DNA from: PHAA01 sp963665865
GTDB lineage: Bacteria; Bacillota; Syntrophomonadia; Syntrophomonadales; Syntrophomonadaceae
Reading direction: 5' to 3'
NCBI GenBank assembly: GCA_963665865.2
Contig: CAXXWF010000001.1
Span: forward strand, 62,001-126,000
Length of the DNA: 64,000 bases
In this document: one piece after another, positions 1 through 9,267 of the stretch
How the letters are laid out: every line of letters begins with the position of its first letter
How positions within the stretch are numbered: position 1 is the stretch's first letter
Translations under genes and position numbers: made by a program
The notes under the pieces: generated by a model
What the model was told of the DNA's origin: nothing
Seen by the model: only the letters and a program-made list of their open reading frames with translations
Database searches by the model: none

Positions 1-102
1 GTTAAAAATGCAGAAGTAACGCTTGGTATCAGCAAACTTAATAATAGGGTAGTTCTATATAGAATAGTAGTAACAGTGCCAATCATGGTTATGTCTATGT
101 AA
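1..102 (+). CDS. C-terminal tail of an unidentified protein (partial)
   Basis: Frame 1 is open from the first base and ends at TAA 100-102, giving 33 residues; the start lies outside the window. The tail ends in alternating hydrophobic residues (RVVLYRIVVTV), a pattern like the last beta strands of a bacterial Ig-like domain such as those at the end of the SLH protein at 7446. A weak hairpin followed by T residues comes directly after it, which supports a gene end here. The family cannot be decided from so little sequence. Confidence 0.4.
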   Translation, partial: VKNAEVTLGISKLNNRVVLYRIVVTVPIMVMSM

Positions 103-114
103 GATGCGAACTTT

Positions 115-136
115 GCTCCTACCGGGGGCTTTTTTA
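115..136 (+). terminator. Probable intrinsic terminator
   Basis: A short stem GCTCC/GGGGC (one G-T pair) with a five-base loop is followed directly by a run of six T. It sits between the upstream gene tail and the ABC importer operon. The stem is short, so termination may be weak. Confidence 0.45.
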
Positions 137-174
137 ATTTTCTGACCCGAAATTTATTAAGAGGGAGAATTTAG

Positions 175-1176
175 ATGAGAAAACCGATAAAATCAATAGT
201 AATGCTGGTATGCTTATCAATCCTGATGATGTCACTGGCAGGGTGTGCTAAGAAGGATACCGCACAATCTCCACAGAGCAGCAAAAAATTACAGATAGGG
301 ATCGTCCAGATTGTCGAGCATCCGTCACTGAATACTATTAGAGAGTCTTTAATACAGGAAATGGCGAAAGAAGGATTCAAAGACAGCGATAATATTGTAA
401 TTGATTATCAGAATGCTCAAGGTGATCAGACTAATCTTAAGACCATATGTCAGAAGTTTGTAAGTAATAAGTATGATCTGATAATAGCCATTGCAACTCC
501 ATCAGCCCAGGCTGCAGTAGGCGAAACCAAAGACATACCCATTGTTTTCTCAGCTTGTACTGACCCACTGGGATCAGGCTTGGTAACTAATCTACAGAAT
601 CCTGGAGGTAATGTAACCGGTACTTCAGATGCGATATCCGCCCAGAAAATTATGGAACTAGCCAAGCGCATTACCCCCAATATCAAAACTGTAGGCGCTC
701 TATACACTTCCAGCGAGACTAATTCAGTATCGGTTATTAAGAATCTGAAAGAATACGCCGCTCAAAATGGTATGACGGTTGTAGAAGCAACCATCAGCAA
801 TTCTTCGGAAGTGCAGCAGGCAGTCACTTCATTGGTGGGCAAGGTAGATGCGATTTTTTCACCCATTGATAATACTGTGGCCTCAGCTATGCCACTGGTT
901 GCTCAGGTGGCCAATAAGGCTAAAAAACCAGTGTACGTAGGAGCTGATTCTATGGTAAAAGACGGTGGTCTGGCTACATTTGGCATCAATTACACCATCC
1001 TGGGGCAGGAGACCGGTAAAATGGCGGTTCAAATCTTGAACGGCAAAAAACCCGGTGATATTCCGGTTATGACTATGACTGACATGGACATCTATGTTAA
1101 TACGGACACAGCTGCTGCCATCGGCATTACTATTCCTGATGATGTGTTAAAACAAGCCAAGGTGTTAGGCAAATAA
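175..1176 (+). CDS. ABC importer substrate-binding lipoprotein (ABC_sub_bind/TrpX type)
   Basis: This 333-residue protein is the solute-binding component of an ABC importer and should be lipid-anchored outside the membrane. The N-terminus has two basic residues, a hydrophobic stretch and a lipobox LAGC with the modified Cys at residue 24. The rest has the two-lobed fold expected of the PF04392/COG2984 family, including the motifs KIGIVQIVEHPSL-like at the start of lobe 1 and AATPSAQAA, and a second lobe beginning near VGALYTSSE. The ATG is preceded by GAGGGAG. The permease follows 22 bases later and the ATPase overlaps that gene. Members of this family have been linked to tryptophan or other small aromatic substrates in some Firmicutes; nothing here fixes the substrate, and there is no T-box in front of the operon. 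Confidence 0.9.
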   Translation: MRKPIKSIVMLVCLSILMMSLAGCAKKDTAQSPQSSKKLQIGIVQIVEHPSLNTIRESLIQEMAKEGFKDSDNIVIDYQNAQGDQTNLKTICQKFVSNKYDLIIAIATPSAQAAVGETKDIPIVFSACTDPLGSGLVTNLQNPGGNVTGTSDAISAQKIMELAKRITPNIKTVGALYTSSETNSVSVIKNLKEYAAQNGMTVVEATISNSSEVQQAVTSLVGKVDAIFSPIDNTVASAMPLVAQVANKAKKPVYVGADSMVKDGGLATFGINYTILGQETGKMAVQILNGKKPGDIPVMTMTDMDIYVNTDTAAAIGITIPDDVLKQAKVLGK

Positions 1177-1198
1177 ATTCAAAGGAGTCTATGCTTAA

Positions 1199-2125
1199 AT
1201 GAGTCTTATGGCATTTCAAGGCTCGGTGGAACTCGGCATTATATATGCCATAATGGCTCTGGGAGTCTTTATCTCGTTTCGCACCTTAAATATTCCTGAT
1301 CTTACCGTAGATGGCAGCTTCGTATTGGGAGCCGCCTTCTCGGCCGTATATTGCAGCAATGGGCAGCCCCTAACCGGGCTGTTACTTGCGTTTATAGCGG
1401 GGTGTTTAGCAGGATCCGTAACCGCCCTCTTCCACACCAAGCTGGAAATTCAACCATTACTGGCCGGGATTCTGGTGATGCTAGGATTATATTCCATTAA
1501 CCTGAAGGTAATGGGCACCCGCGCCAATATCCCCCTGATTCATAAGACCACCGTCTTCAGTACCTTAGCGGGCACACCGCTTGAAACTCAAGCTAAGCTT
1601 ATTATACCGCTGGTCTTGCTCGTGGTCATATTGATTTTATTGTTTCTGTTTTTAAAGACTAAACTAGGCTTTGTACTTCGAGCCACCGGCGACAATAATC
1701 AGATGGTTAGAGCCCTGGGGGTAAATACAGATACTATCATTCTGATCGGCCTGGCTCTTTCCAATGGACTGGTAGCTCTTTCCGGTGCTCTGCTAGCCCA
1801 GTATCAGTCCTTCACTGATATCAGCATGGGTATTGGTATGGTAATCATAGGACTCGCTTCAGTTATTGTCGGAGAAGTTATTTTTGGGGTGAATTCATTG
1901 CTGCGGCGTTTGATCGCAGTTGTCCTCGGAGCAATACTCTACCGCCTGGTTATTGCCGTTGCTCTGGAGATGGGCATGCCCGCTAACGATCTGAAACTGG
2001 TCTCGGCTTTGATCGTGGCTTTTGCCCTGGCAATGCCGGTTATCAAAAAGAGGGCGGGACTTTTCAAACGAAAAATAGTGTCTGCAGGAATGAAGCGGGG
2101 AGGTCAGAGCAATGTTAAAGATTGA
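1199..2125 (+). CDS. ABC importer permease (BPD_transp_2 type)
   Basis: This 308-residue integral membrane protein is the channel-forming subunit of the importer. It has about eight or nine hydrophobic segments, and the pattern LGFVLRATGDNNQMVRALGVN near residue 155-175 is the conserved cytoplasmic loop of PF02653 permeases of the COG4120 type. The ATG at 1199 lies eight or nine bases after AAAGGAG. The gene ends inside the following ATPase gene (14-base overlap), as expected for translational coupling of subunits that form one complex. Confidence 0.9.
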   Translation: MSLMAFQGSVELGIIYAIMALGVFISFRTLNIPDLTVDGSFVLGAAFSAVYCSNGQPLTGLLLAFIAGCLAGSVTALFHTKLEIQPLLAGILVMLGLYSINLKVMGTRANIPLIHKTTVFSTLAGTPLETQAKLIIPLVLLVVILILLFLFLKTKLGFVLRATGDNNQMVRALGVNTDTIILIGLALSNGLVALSGALLAQYQSFTDISMGIGMVIIGLASVIVGEVIFGVNSLLRRLIAVVLGAILYRLVIAVALEMGMPANDLKLVSALIVAFALAMPVIKKRAGLFKRKIVSAGMKRGGQSNVKD

Positions 2126-2909
2126 GTACCTAAGCAAAACCTTTGGCCAACCGGGAAGCGCCAATGAGAAACTTGCCCTGGACAACATTGATCTAATCCT
2201 GGGCGATGGTGAATTTGTCACCATAATCGGCGGCAATGGTGCAGGCAAATCCACCCTGCTTAACTGTATCTCGGGGGTCTATGAAATAGATCAGGGAAGA
2301 ATAGCGCTAAATTTGATGGATATAACCTTCTGGCCGGAACATAAACGCTCCAGGTACATTGGCAGGGTATTTCAGGATCCTCTAAAAGGAACTGCTTTTG
2401 ATATGACCATAGAAGAAAACCTGGCGATAGCCTATGCCAAGGGCAAACCGCGGGGTTTGCGGCGCGGGATCACCCGGATTGACTACCAACTATTTAGAGA
2501 ACGATTGGCCTTACTGGACCTTGGCCTGGAGGATAGAATGAAGCAAAAGGTTGGCTTTCTTTCGGGGGGGCAACGGCAGGCTTTGACCTTGCTCATGGCT
2601 ACAATGGTAGAACCGGAATTGCTGCTGCTGGATGAACATACCGCTGCCCTTGATCCGGCTATGGCTAAAAAGGTATTGCTGCTCACCCAGGAAATTGTGA
2701 GCGAACACCAATTATGCACCATTATGGTTACTCATAATATGAAGTCGGCGCTAGAATACGGCAGCCGGACCATCATGATGCATGAAGGCAGGATCATTCT
2801 GGATTTGCAAGGTAGGGAAAGAGACGATATGACGGTAGAGTTGTTAATAAAACAGTTTGGCAGCCGGAGTGGTACTGAATTGGATAACGATAGATTGCTG
2901 TTAAACTAA
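2112..2909 (+). CDS. ABC importer ATP-binding protein
   Basis: This 265-residue ATPase drives the importer encoded with it. Walker A is GGNGAGKST (residues 40-48), the signature is LSGGQRQAL (about 152-160) and Walker B is LLLLDEHTAALDP; the DEH form in place of DEP is typical of the COG1101 ATPases that pair with COG2984 and COG4120 proteins. The H-loop is VTHNMKSAL. The start overlaps the permease gene by 14 bases and has GGGGAGGTC in front. No strong terminator was seen afterwards, only a weak GAGGCC/GGGCCT pairing around 2922-2949. Confidence 0.93.
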   Translation: MLKIEYLSKTFGQPGSANEKLALDNIDLILGDGEFVTIIGGNGAGKSTLLNCISGVYEIDQGRIALNLMDITFWPEHKRSRYIGRVFQDPLKGTAFDMTIEENLAIAYAKGKPRGLRRGITRIDYQLFRERLALLDLGLEDRMKQKVGFLSGGQRQALTLLMATMVEPELLLLDEHTAALDPAMAKKVLLLTQEIVSEHQLCTIMVTHNMKSALEYGSRTIMMHEGRIILDLQGRERDDMTVELLIKQFGSRSGTELDNDRLLLN

Positions 2910-3012
2910 AAATAATTATTGAGGCCATCTACCAGTATCAGGGGCCTTTGTACCGTGCCAAACAGGAAGGGCGTAATCGTACGGTTATCGCTGGTTAAAG
3001 GCGGTATACGAT

Positions 3013-4692
3013 TTAACCCTCCAGCTGTCGGTACAATTCAATTCCTCTGGACATCAGCCAATAGTATATAATCAAAGCTAACAGCCCAAAACAGCCGAAC
3101 ATAAAACCGGCCGCAATCGCCATGTCTTGAAAAAAGCGAATTACGATATAGAGTATACACCCGCCGATCAGTATGGAAGCCAACATCGCCCAAATCACAT
3201 TTAGATTCTGTTTAACCGCCTTTTGTTCATTGTCCCAATCCAATTTGGGGTGAAGCATGTCTATCAATAGTCCTGTCTCTATGATGGGGATTATCGCCAC
3301 CAGGCTTACAGCCAGTATGGTGACGTTAGTTGCAAGATCCAAGGGGATCATAACATTTGCCGCGATAAGCAGCAGCACGGATCCTAACCCTCCAAAAATA
3401 TAGCCGGAAAGCAGTTTGGCCTGAATTTGTTTTTTATAAGCAAGGGGTATATATTTGGATATAAAGAACTCTTTACCTTCCCGCGATAGAGATGTGGCGG
3501 TGATAGCATTAGTTGCGGTCAGGAAAATGGCTACACCGACGATTATTACCAGCAGAATGGTCGAGCCACCTGGTTTAGTAAGCAGGTCATTCCATGGCAT
3601 CGGCCCGGCACTATTGCGTGACTGCAGCCAAAACGGAATAATCAATAATACTGGTACCAGTATGTTGGTCAAAACACAATTTATAAAATATATGGGGGTT
3701 CTAATTAACAAGCGTATTTCTTTTATACAGTATGACAGCAGGGCTGGGGAACCTGTTACTAGTCTCTTATAATCGGAATTGGTCAGCTTTTTTCTTCGAG
3801 CGGTGGTTTCGCTGGAACCGACCAAGCCTTTAAAATACAATTTGTCACCAACTGCCCAGGCCATAATAACTGCCAGTAAAGACAAGCCCGTGAATAAAAG
3901 CAGGTTAACCAGTCCGGCTGCTTTATCTGCGTTAACCAGAGCCAGACCCAGATATTTTGTGGATGGAAAAACCCGACTGATCAGATTCATTAAGCCGTTT
4001 GGGTCGGTAAGCAGATTCTGTACGAAGGCAGGATCCATAGCGTTGGGGCCTGATTTCTGAAAAACGAATTGTAATCCAATCGCAAGAACCAGTGCGATCA
4101 TCCCACCCATTATTTTAAATAGATCTTTGCGTTTACCCAGATTGGCAAATCTCATCAGTATCACGGTAGGTATGGTTGCTAATCCCAGCGGCAGGAAAGG
4201 TATCAATATGAACCCGAAGAGTGAATATAGCCAGTAAAGTGGGGAGGCGCCGCTTTGGATACCGAAGACTATTAACGGCGGCAGTAAAAAGGGCAACTCC
4301 GTTAAATACTCATAACATAAAACTACCGTAAACCTGGCTCCTAATACTTGCCAGCCTCTCAGGGGTAAAGCCAGCAGACCCTGGGAATCCGCGGCCAAGT
4401 AGAATAGATTAATTACATAAAAAATCCCGAAGAAAAAAATCATCGAGCTGACCAATACGATTCCCAGGGTGAGAATGGCACCTTGCTGCCCTATAGGGAC
4501 TAACAGTTCATAACCATCCCAGAGAAGTTTGGAATAAAACGCTATGGTCGGAGCTATCCCCACTGTAATGGCCAACCCCAGCCCTATAATTTTTAGATAT
4601 TCAAGCCGATTTTTTCTGGCTTTATAGCGGAGAGCAGATATACCGAAGGTATTTATGAGCAGAATCTTGAGTAAAGCTAGAAATTTAAACAT
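3013..4692 (-). CDS. ABC-2 type exporter membrane subunit
   Basis: This 559-residue protein has roughly twelve hydrophobic segments and no soluble domain, as in the large ABC-2 exporter permeases (PF16949-like) found next to an ATPase in Firmicutes. Its ATG shares eight bases with the end of the ATPase gene (the sequence ATGTTTAA), so the two are translationally coupled and almost certainly form one transporter. The substrate is unknown; comparable pairs have been connected to peptide or drug export and to membrane remodelling, but nothing in the sequence selects one of these. Confidence 0.8.
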   Translation of the reverse strand: MFKFLALLKILLINTFGISALRYKARKNRLEYLKIIGLGLAITVGIAPTIAFYSKLLWDGYELLVPIGQQGAILTLGIVLVSSMIFFFGIFYVINLFYLAADSQGLLALPLRGWQVLGARFTVVLCYEYLTELPFLLPPLIVFGIQSGASPLYWLYSLFGFILIPFLPLGLATIPTVILMRFANLGKRKDLFKIMGGMIALVLAIGLQFVFQKSGPNAMDPAFVQNLLTDPNGLMNLISRVFPSTKYLGLALVNADKAAGLVNLLLFTGLSLLAVIMAWAVGDKLYFKGLVGSSETTARRKKLTNSDYKRLVTGSPALLSYCIKEIRLLIRTPIYFINCVLTNILVPVLLIIPFWLQSRNSAGPMPWNDLLTKPGGSTILLVIIVGVAIFLTATNAITATSLSREGKEFFISKYIPLAYKKQIQAKLLSGYIFGGLGSVLLLIAANVMIPLDLATNVTILAVSLVAIIPIIETGLLIDMLHPKLDWDNEQKAVKQNLNVIWAMLASILIGGCILYIVIRFFQDMAIAAGFMFGCFGLLALIIYYWLMSRGIELYRQLEG

Positions 4693-5413
4693 TTTCCGTC
4701 ATCTCCAGAAATAGATTTTCCAACGACTGGTTTTCACGGGCATGTTGGTGTATTTCCTCCATGCTGCCGCATAGAATAACCCGGCCTTTATTGATAATGG
4801 CCAGGCGGTCGCAAATCTTTTCAGCCACATCTAATACATGGGTGGAAAAAAACACCGTATTGCCAGCATCGGCATGCTCCCGCATCATTTCTTTCAAATC
4901 ATAGGATGAACGAGGGTCCAGACCAGTCATGGGCTCATCCAGAATCCAGACCGGGGGATTATGAAGCATTGCTCCGATTACCATGATCTTCTGTCTCATC
5001 CCATGAGAATAACTCTGGATAAGATCACCAGCAGCGGTTGCCATTTCAAAACGCTGCAGGAGGGTTTGCAGACGGTCAAGTCGTATTGAGGACGGAACAT
5101 TATACATATCAGCCATGAAGTTCAAGTATTCCAAACCAGTTAAACGGGCGAAAATATTAGGATCGTCGGGAACAAAGCCAAATTGCATTTTTGCCTCAAG
5201 CGGTTCTTTAGCAATATCTTTGTCATTAATTTTTATTGTACCTTCGTCAGCATTTAGGATTCCCGTAATCATTTTAATTAGGGTGGTTTTTCCCGCCCCA
5301 TTCGGTCCCAGGAAGCCGAATATTTCACCGTCTCTAATGGTCAGATTAACCCCGTCCACAGCTTTGATGGCACCGCGGTTATAGGCCTTCGATACTCCGC
5401 TAATCTCTATCAT
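4685..5413 (-). CDS. ABC-2 type exporter ATP-binding protein
   Basis: This 242-residue ATPase partners the membrane protein encoded after it. Walker A is GPNGAGKTT (about residues 36-44), the Q-loop lies in FGFVPDDPN, the signature is the altered form SHGMRQK, and Walker B is VWILDEPMTGLDP followed by the H-loop FFSTHVLD. I chose the ATG at 5413 because AGGAG lies eight bases upstream and the protein then begins directly with the typical MIEISGVSKAY. The frame stays open upstream through a palindromic repeat (5442-5476), so a longer annotation starting at 5479 would be translating repeat sequence. Confidence 0.9.
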   Translation of the reverse strand: MIEISGVSKAYNRGAIKAVDGVNLTIRDGEIFGFLGPNGAGKTTLIKMITGILNADEGTIKINDKDIAKEPLEAKMQFGFVPDDPNIFARLTGLEYLNFMADMYNVPSSIRLDRLQTLLQRFEMATAAGDLIQSYSHGMRQKIMVIGAMLHNPPVWILDEPMTGLDPRSSYDLKEMMREHADAGNTVFFSTHVLDVAEKICDRLAIINKGRVILCGSMEEIHQHARENQSLENLFLEMTENV

Positions 5414-5441
5414 CAAATCATCTCCTGACTTTGTACCTTGT

Positions 5442-5476
5442 GAGACAGGGGGACAGGTCCCTTGTCCCACTGTCTC
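5442..5476. repeat. Intergenic palindrome, GGGAC family
   Basis: Outer arms GAGACAG/CTGTCTC enclose GGGGAC/GTCCC, so the 35 bases can fold on themselves. The core GGGACAGGTCCCTTGTCCC is shared with the arms of the palindrome at 59522-59584 and resembles those at 40339 and 51139. It lies between the rmuC stop and the start of the exporter ATPase and could act as a transcript hairpin on the minus strand. Confidence 0.7.
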
Positions 5477-5545
5477 CAATCCTCCGCCTGGTTCTGCAAA
5501 AATTTAACTCGATGAATACCATGCAGAATTAGGGTTGACAGAGTA

Positions 5546-6877
5546 CTATTTGGACTCATCCGGTTCTTTGCCGGCGGATGGCAGTTCTTGTACATCTCGC
5601 AGACGTCTTTCAATACTGCGTGATCTTCTGGAAGCGGTATCAATACTGTTGCTGGCCTCGTCCAGTTTCTTTTTAGTTTTCTCCAAAATGTCGCCAAAAT
5701 TACCAAAATCGCTTTTTACTGCACCCAGCAGTTCCCAGATTTCGCTCGTGCGTTTCTCGATGGCTATGCTCCGGAAACCTACTGAAAGGCTGTTCAGCAG
5801 GGCTAACATGGTGCTGGGGCCAGTAACCATTACCCGAAAATTATTCTGCAGTGCGGCAAGTAAACCTGGTCTTCTTACCACTTCCGCATAGAGGCTTTCG
5901 GTGGGCAGATATATAATCCCGAAATCAGTGGTATGGGGCGGATCCAGATATTTTTCCTGTACCAGCCGGGCTTCCAGTTTGATTCGTTTCTCCAGCTGTT
6001 TCCCGGCTTCTTCGACTTGATCAGCTAAACCCTGTTCGCTGGCTTCCACTAGACGCAGATAATCCTCCTGGGGAAATTTGGCATCAATAGGCAGCCAAAC
6101 TTCACCTGCACCCTGGTTTAGACCGGGCAGTTTAATGGCAAACTCTACCCGCTCATTGCTGCCTGGGCAGGTGGCAACATTAAGTGCATACTGTTCCGGG
6201 CTTAAAACCTGTTCCAAAATATTACCCAGTTGAATTTCGCCCCAGATACCACGTGTTTTGACGTTAGTGAGTACCTTCTTCAGGTCACCCACACCTAATG
6301 CCAGAGTTTGCATTTCACCCAATCCCTTGTGGACCATTTCCAACCGCTCACTGACCAGTTTAAAGGATTCACCTAGTCTCTTCTCTAGAGTGGCATGGAG
6401 TTTTTCATCTACAGTATGCCTTATCTGTTCAAGTTTGCGGTTATTGTCATCCTGGAGGTCCTTCATTTTTTCTTCCACCGTCTGACGCATATTATCCAGT
6501 CTCTTCTCGTTGCTCGTAATCAAACGATCTAATTGCTCCGCGAAAACGGTAAGCTCAGTCTTTTGCAATAGGGATATTTCATTCATCCGCACTAGGAGGG
6601 AGTTTTCAAAGGATTTTAGCCGGCGACTGTGTTCCTCTCGCCCCTGTCTGGACTCGCCGGATGCCTCCGTGCGCAGACAGGACAAATCGCCGCGTATAAC
6701 CTGTAGCGTGTTATCCTGGTTTTTCTCCAGAATAGCCAACTTATTCTCCAATTGTCCTAAACTCTTGGCCAAATTGCCATTAGATTGCAGCCAGCTGCGG
6801 TTTTTCATTTGCAATACTAAAAGTATCAAAGCAATGACCGCTATAAACAGTTCAATAAAAAGTAAAATATTATCCAC
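5546..6877 (-). CDS. rmuC: DNA recombination protein RmuC
   Basis: This 443-residue protein belongs to the RmuC family (PF02646), a nuclease-like group that limits inversions and rearrangements at short repeats. An N-terminal membrane anchor (about residues 4-22) is followed by a long charged coiled coil to about residue 200 and then the conserved core, with GIWGEIQLGNILE, the LPIDAKFPQEDY motif and IIYLPTESLYAEV. It starts with GTG at 6877 behind AGGAGAG. The gene stands alone, with the 568-base gap upstream and the exporter genes downstream on the same strand. Confidence 0.92.
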   Translation of the reverse strand: MDNILLFIELFIAVIALILLVLQMKNRSWLQSNGNLAKSLGQLENKLAILEKNQDNTLQVIRGDLSCLRTEASGESRQGREEHSRRLKSFENSLLVRMNEISLLQKTELTVFAEQLDRLITSNEKRLDNMRQTVEEKMKDLQDDNNRKLEQIRHTVDEKLHATLEKRLGESFKLVSERLEMVHKGLGEMQTLALGVGDLKKVLTNVKTRGIWGEIQLGNILEQVLSPEQYALNVATCPGSNERVEFAIKLPGLNQGAGEVWLPIDAKFPQEDYLRLVEASEQGLADQVEEAGKQLEKRIKLEARLVQEKYLDPPHTTDFGIIYLPTESLYAEVVRRPGLLAALQNNFRVMVTGPSTMLALLNSLSVGFRSIAIEKRTSEIWELLGAVKSDFGNFGDILEKTKKKLDEASNSIDTASRRSRSIERRLRDVQELPSAGKEPDESK

Positions 6878-7445
6878 AGTTTTCTCTCCTAATGATAACT
6901 CATAGATACATTGTAGCTGAACTGGTTAAAGAAGGAAATCATCTATGGCTGACTCATACGAATGTTCTTCTTGTTTGCACTTGGTTTTTAATAAAGTATC
7001 GAAAATGAATCCTAGGAAGCCTAAAAACAATTATTGCATGGAAGAGCCTTGACCGATTCCTTAGACACTATGCGTGGTTCGAAGAGGGTGGATATTAATG
7101 GATAGCTGGGGTTAGCGGTATATGAAGGCTGGCACCCACTTTTTTGCCCTAAGTTGGCCTTGGCTGATGTTCTAGCGAAATAATCTAATGAAGAGAAAGG
7201 GTTTTAGTTAGCATTTAAAGGTAAATGGGAGCTAAAGGGAGCAATTGCTAAAATTTGCATAAAGGTAATTGCCCTGAATTCGTCTAATTTCATTTAATAG
7301 ACCGCTATAAAAGCAACGTAATGCGAACGGTCCTCAGTTAATTAATAAATGAAATATAGAAATAGGAGGACGATAATTTAGAGCATTTTAAGCTAACGAT
7401 TCATCACGTACTCATAATTGACGAATAACAGGGAGGGAAGACATT
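6878..7445. other. Intergenic region of 568 bases
   Basis: Apart from a possible 35-codon frame (6945-7052), I find no gene, RNA or convincing promoter here. The last 60 bases hold the AGGGAGGGAAG ribosome binding site of the SLH protein. The divergent genes on both sides mean that two promoters must lie in this stretch, but no clear -35/-10 pair was seen. Confidence 0.5.
6945..7052 (+). CDS. Possible 35-residue CxxC protein
   Basis: ATG at 6945 follows AAGGAAATC at a workable distance and opens 35 codons ending at TGA 7052. The product would begin MADSYECSSCLHL and hold a third Cys near the C-terminus, so a small metal-binding protein is conceivable. It lies in an otherwise empty gap. There is no recognised family, and short frames of this length occur by chance, so this is only a candidate. 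Confidence 0.25.
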   Translation: MADSYECSSCLHLVFNKVSKMNPRKPKNNYCMEEP

Positions 7446-9044
7446 TTGAAGAAAAATAAAAAGTTCAGCTTGTTGATACTGGCGATGTTTTTTTGGACGA
7501 TAACTTTTGGCAGTGCACAGCCTGCTGCTTATGCCAGCTCGAACTTAACCGACATTGCTGGTCACTGGGCCCAGAGTCAGATTGAAAACTTAACTGCCCA
7601 GAACATTATAGGTGGTTATCCTGATGGCACGTTTAAACCGGACCAAACCATTACTAGAGCTGAATTTACCGTTGTTTTGGTTAAAGCCTTCGAATTACAA
7701 GCTAATAACGGCAAAGATTTCACAGATACTGCTGATCACTGGGCTAAAGATTATATCGCTACCGCCAGTGCCGGTGGTATCGTAAGTGGTTATGGAAACG
7801 GCTCATTTGGTCCCAATGACCTAATTACCCGAGAACAGATGGCGGTAATGGTTGTCAATGCTGCCAAGTTGGATACCGTCGATACGGGGAAGGTATTCTC
7901 TGATGAAAATACGATTTCGAATTGGGCTAAAAGCAGCGTAAATACAGCGAGCAGCCATAAAATAATCTCCGGTTATCCCGATAATAGTTTTCAACCACAA
8001 TTTAGTGCGACCAGGGCTGAAGCTATGGTAGTAATCAATCAAGCTATAATTGAAGCAGTACCGGGTGCAGCCATAACCGGATTGGGATTACTCCAGTTAG
8101 GGGAGACCACCACAGCTATAGCCTCATCCTCAGAACCAGGAGCAGGTGGCTGGACTTCAAGTGATACGAGTGTTGCAAAAGTTAACGCCGCTACTGGATC
8201 AGTTGTGGCATTATCCGCCGGAACCACCAACATTGGCTACACTCTTTCGACCACTGGTAAAGTAAATTCAAAAGCGATCACAGTCTATGCAGCAGCAATA
8301 GAAAATAACCCATCCATCGGAGTAGTTCAGGTTGGAGGCGAGACCGTAAAACCTACCAGCTTCAAAATTCCAGCTGGAACCGAGACAATTACATGGACCT
8401 CTACAGATCCCGAAATAGCAACCATTGGAAAAAGAACGGGAGAAATTAAGGCAGTAAAGGCTGGCGATACAATTATAGCTTATGAGGTAGTGAAAGATAC
8501 TACAGGTAATATTGTTGCCAGAGGCAGCTTGGCAATCACAGTTATACCTGCACTGGTACCGGGTGCACCAGTTACTGGTCTAAGCTTCCTTCAGGTGGGA
8601 GAAGCCACCACAGCTACAGCCTCAACCATAGAACCAGGAGCAGGGGGATGGACTTCAAGTAACCCCGCCGTTGCCACGGTTAACGCTACTACGGGATCAG
8701 TTGAAGCGTTAACTGCTGGTACTTCCAACATTGGCTACACCGTTTCGACCAGCGGTAATTTTAATTCCAAAGCGATCACAGTCTATGCAGCACCAACAAT
8801 CAACAACCCAAGCATCGGTGTTGTTAAAGTTGATGCCGGAAACGTAACGCCTACAGGATTTACCAAACCCGGAGCAGGTGAGACGATAGCCTGGACATCA
8901 AGTGATCCTTCCCAAGCAACCATTAATTCTGCCACAGGAGTAATCACACCAGTTGCCGCAGGCGATACAACTATTAGCTATATGGTAACCAGAACAGGTC
9001 GGATTATTGCCAAGGGCAGCTTGATTGTCACTGTACAATCATAA
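7446..9044 (+). CDS. Secreted S-layer homology protein with tandem Ig-like domains
   Basis: This 532-residue protein should be exported and bound to the cell wall. A signal peptide (cleavage near residue 30, after AYA) is followed by three SLH domains at about 32-75, 92-135 and 152-198, each with a DxxxHWA or NWAKSSVNTA helix and a GYPDGTFKP-type turn; SLH domains bind pyruvylated wall polymers. From residue 205 there are two tandem units of about 165 residues, each holding two BIG2-like Ig domains; the units begin PGAAITGLGLLQLGE and PGAPVTGLSFLQVGE and share GAGGWTSS and NSKAITVYAA. The start codon is TTG behind AGGGAGGGAAG. It lacks any enzymatic domain, so a structural or adhesive role is the best guess. 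Confidence 0.88.
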   Translation: MKKNKKFSLLILAMFFWTITFGSAQPAAYASSNLTDIAGHWAQSQIENLTAQNIIGGYPDGTFKPDQTITRAEFTVVLVKAFELQANNGKDFTDTADHWAKDYIATASAGGIVSGYGNGSFGPNDLITREQMAVMVVNAAKLDTVDTGKVFSDENTISNWAKSSVNTASSHKIISGYPDNSFQPQFSATRAEAMVVINQAIIEAVPGAAITGLGLLQLGETTTAIASSSEPGAGGWTSSDTSVAKVNAATGSVVALSAGTTNIGYTLSTTGKVNSKAITVYAAAIENNPSIGVVQVGGETVKPTSFKIPAGTETITWTSTDPEIATIGKRTGEIKAVKAGDTIIAYEVVKDTTGNIVARGSLAITVIPALVPGAPVTGLSFLQVGEATTATASTIEPGAGGWTSSNPAVATVNATTGSVEALTAGTSNIGYTVSTSGNFNSKAITVYAAPTINNPSIGVVKVDAGNVTPTGFTKPGAGETIAWTSSDPSQATINSATGVITPVAAGDTTISYMVTRTGRIIAKGSLIVTVQS

Positions 9045-9099
9045 ATTTACGAATTTATTAAGTGTGTTACTTATAAGCATTAAAAGGTTATGCAAAAGT

Positions 9100-9126
9100 G
9101 AGCAATGGGTATCGTAGCCATTGCTC
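9100..9126. repeat. 27-base hairpin, copy 1, flanking the 125-base element
   Basis: The arms GAGCAATGG and CCATTGCTC are perfectly complementary around a nine-base loop. A second 27-base copy with three differences lies at 9267-9293, so the pair brackets the palindromic element 9143-9267 as direct repeats. It begins 55 bases after the SLH protein stop and may also serve as part of its terminator. Confidence 0.7.
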
Positions 9127-9142
9127 AGAGTGTCAATAAAGG

Positions 9143-9267
9143 CAGACCGAGCAAAAAAGTTCAAGAGCAAGGCATTAATGAAAGTCCGTGATTGAGGCAT
9201 ACATGAGGTATGTTGATTGAACGGACTTTCGTTAATAACGCCGCTATTGGGCTTTTTTGACGGTCTG
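9143..9267. repeat. 125-base palindromic element, copy 1
   Basis: Terminal arms CAGACCG/CGGTCTG are followed inward by CAAAAAAG/CTTTTTTG, GGC/GCC, ATTAA/TTAAT, the ten-base GAAAGTCCGT/ACGGACTTTC and, beyond symmetric GATTGA segments, a small GCATAC/GTATGT stem with loop ATGAG. The whole element can therefore form one long imperfect hairpin. A second copy at 16786-16911 differs mainly by paired changes that keep the stems. No open frame of note lies within it. It could be a non-autonomous mobile palindrome or a structured RNA. Confidence 0.8.

Noticed and set aside
2922..2949. Weak GAGGCC/GGGCCT pairing after the ABC importer operon
   Set aside because: The stem is short, the loop is long and no T run follows, so I do not call it a terminator.
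5413..5706. A minus-strand frame over the end of rmuC and the palindrome at 5442
   Set aside because: It lies in a different frame from rmuC, starts inside conserved rmuC sequence and reads through a repeat; it has no independent support.
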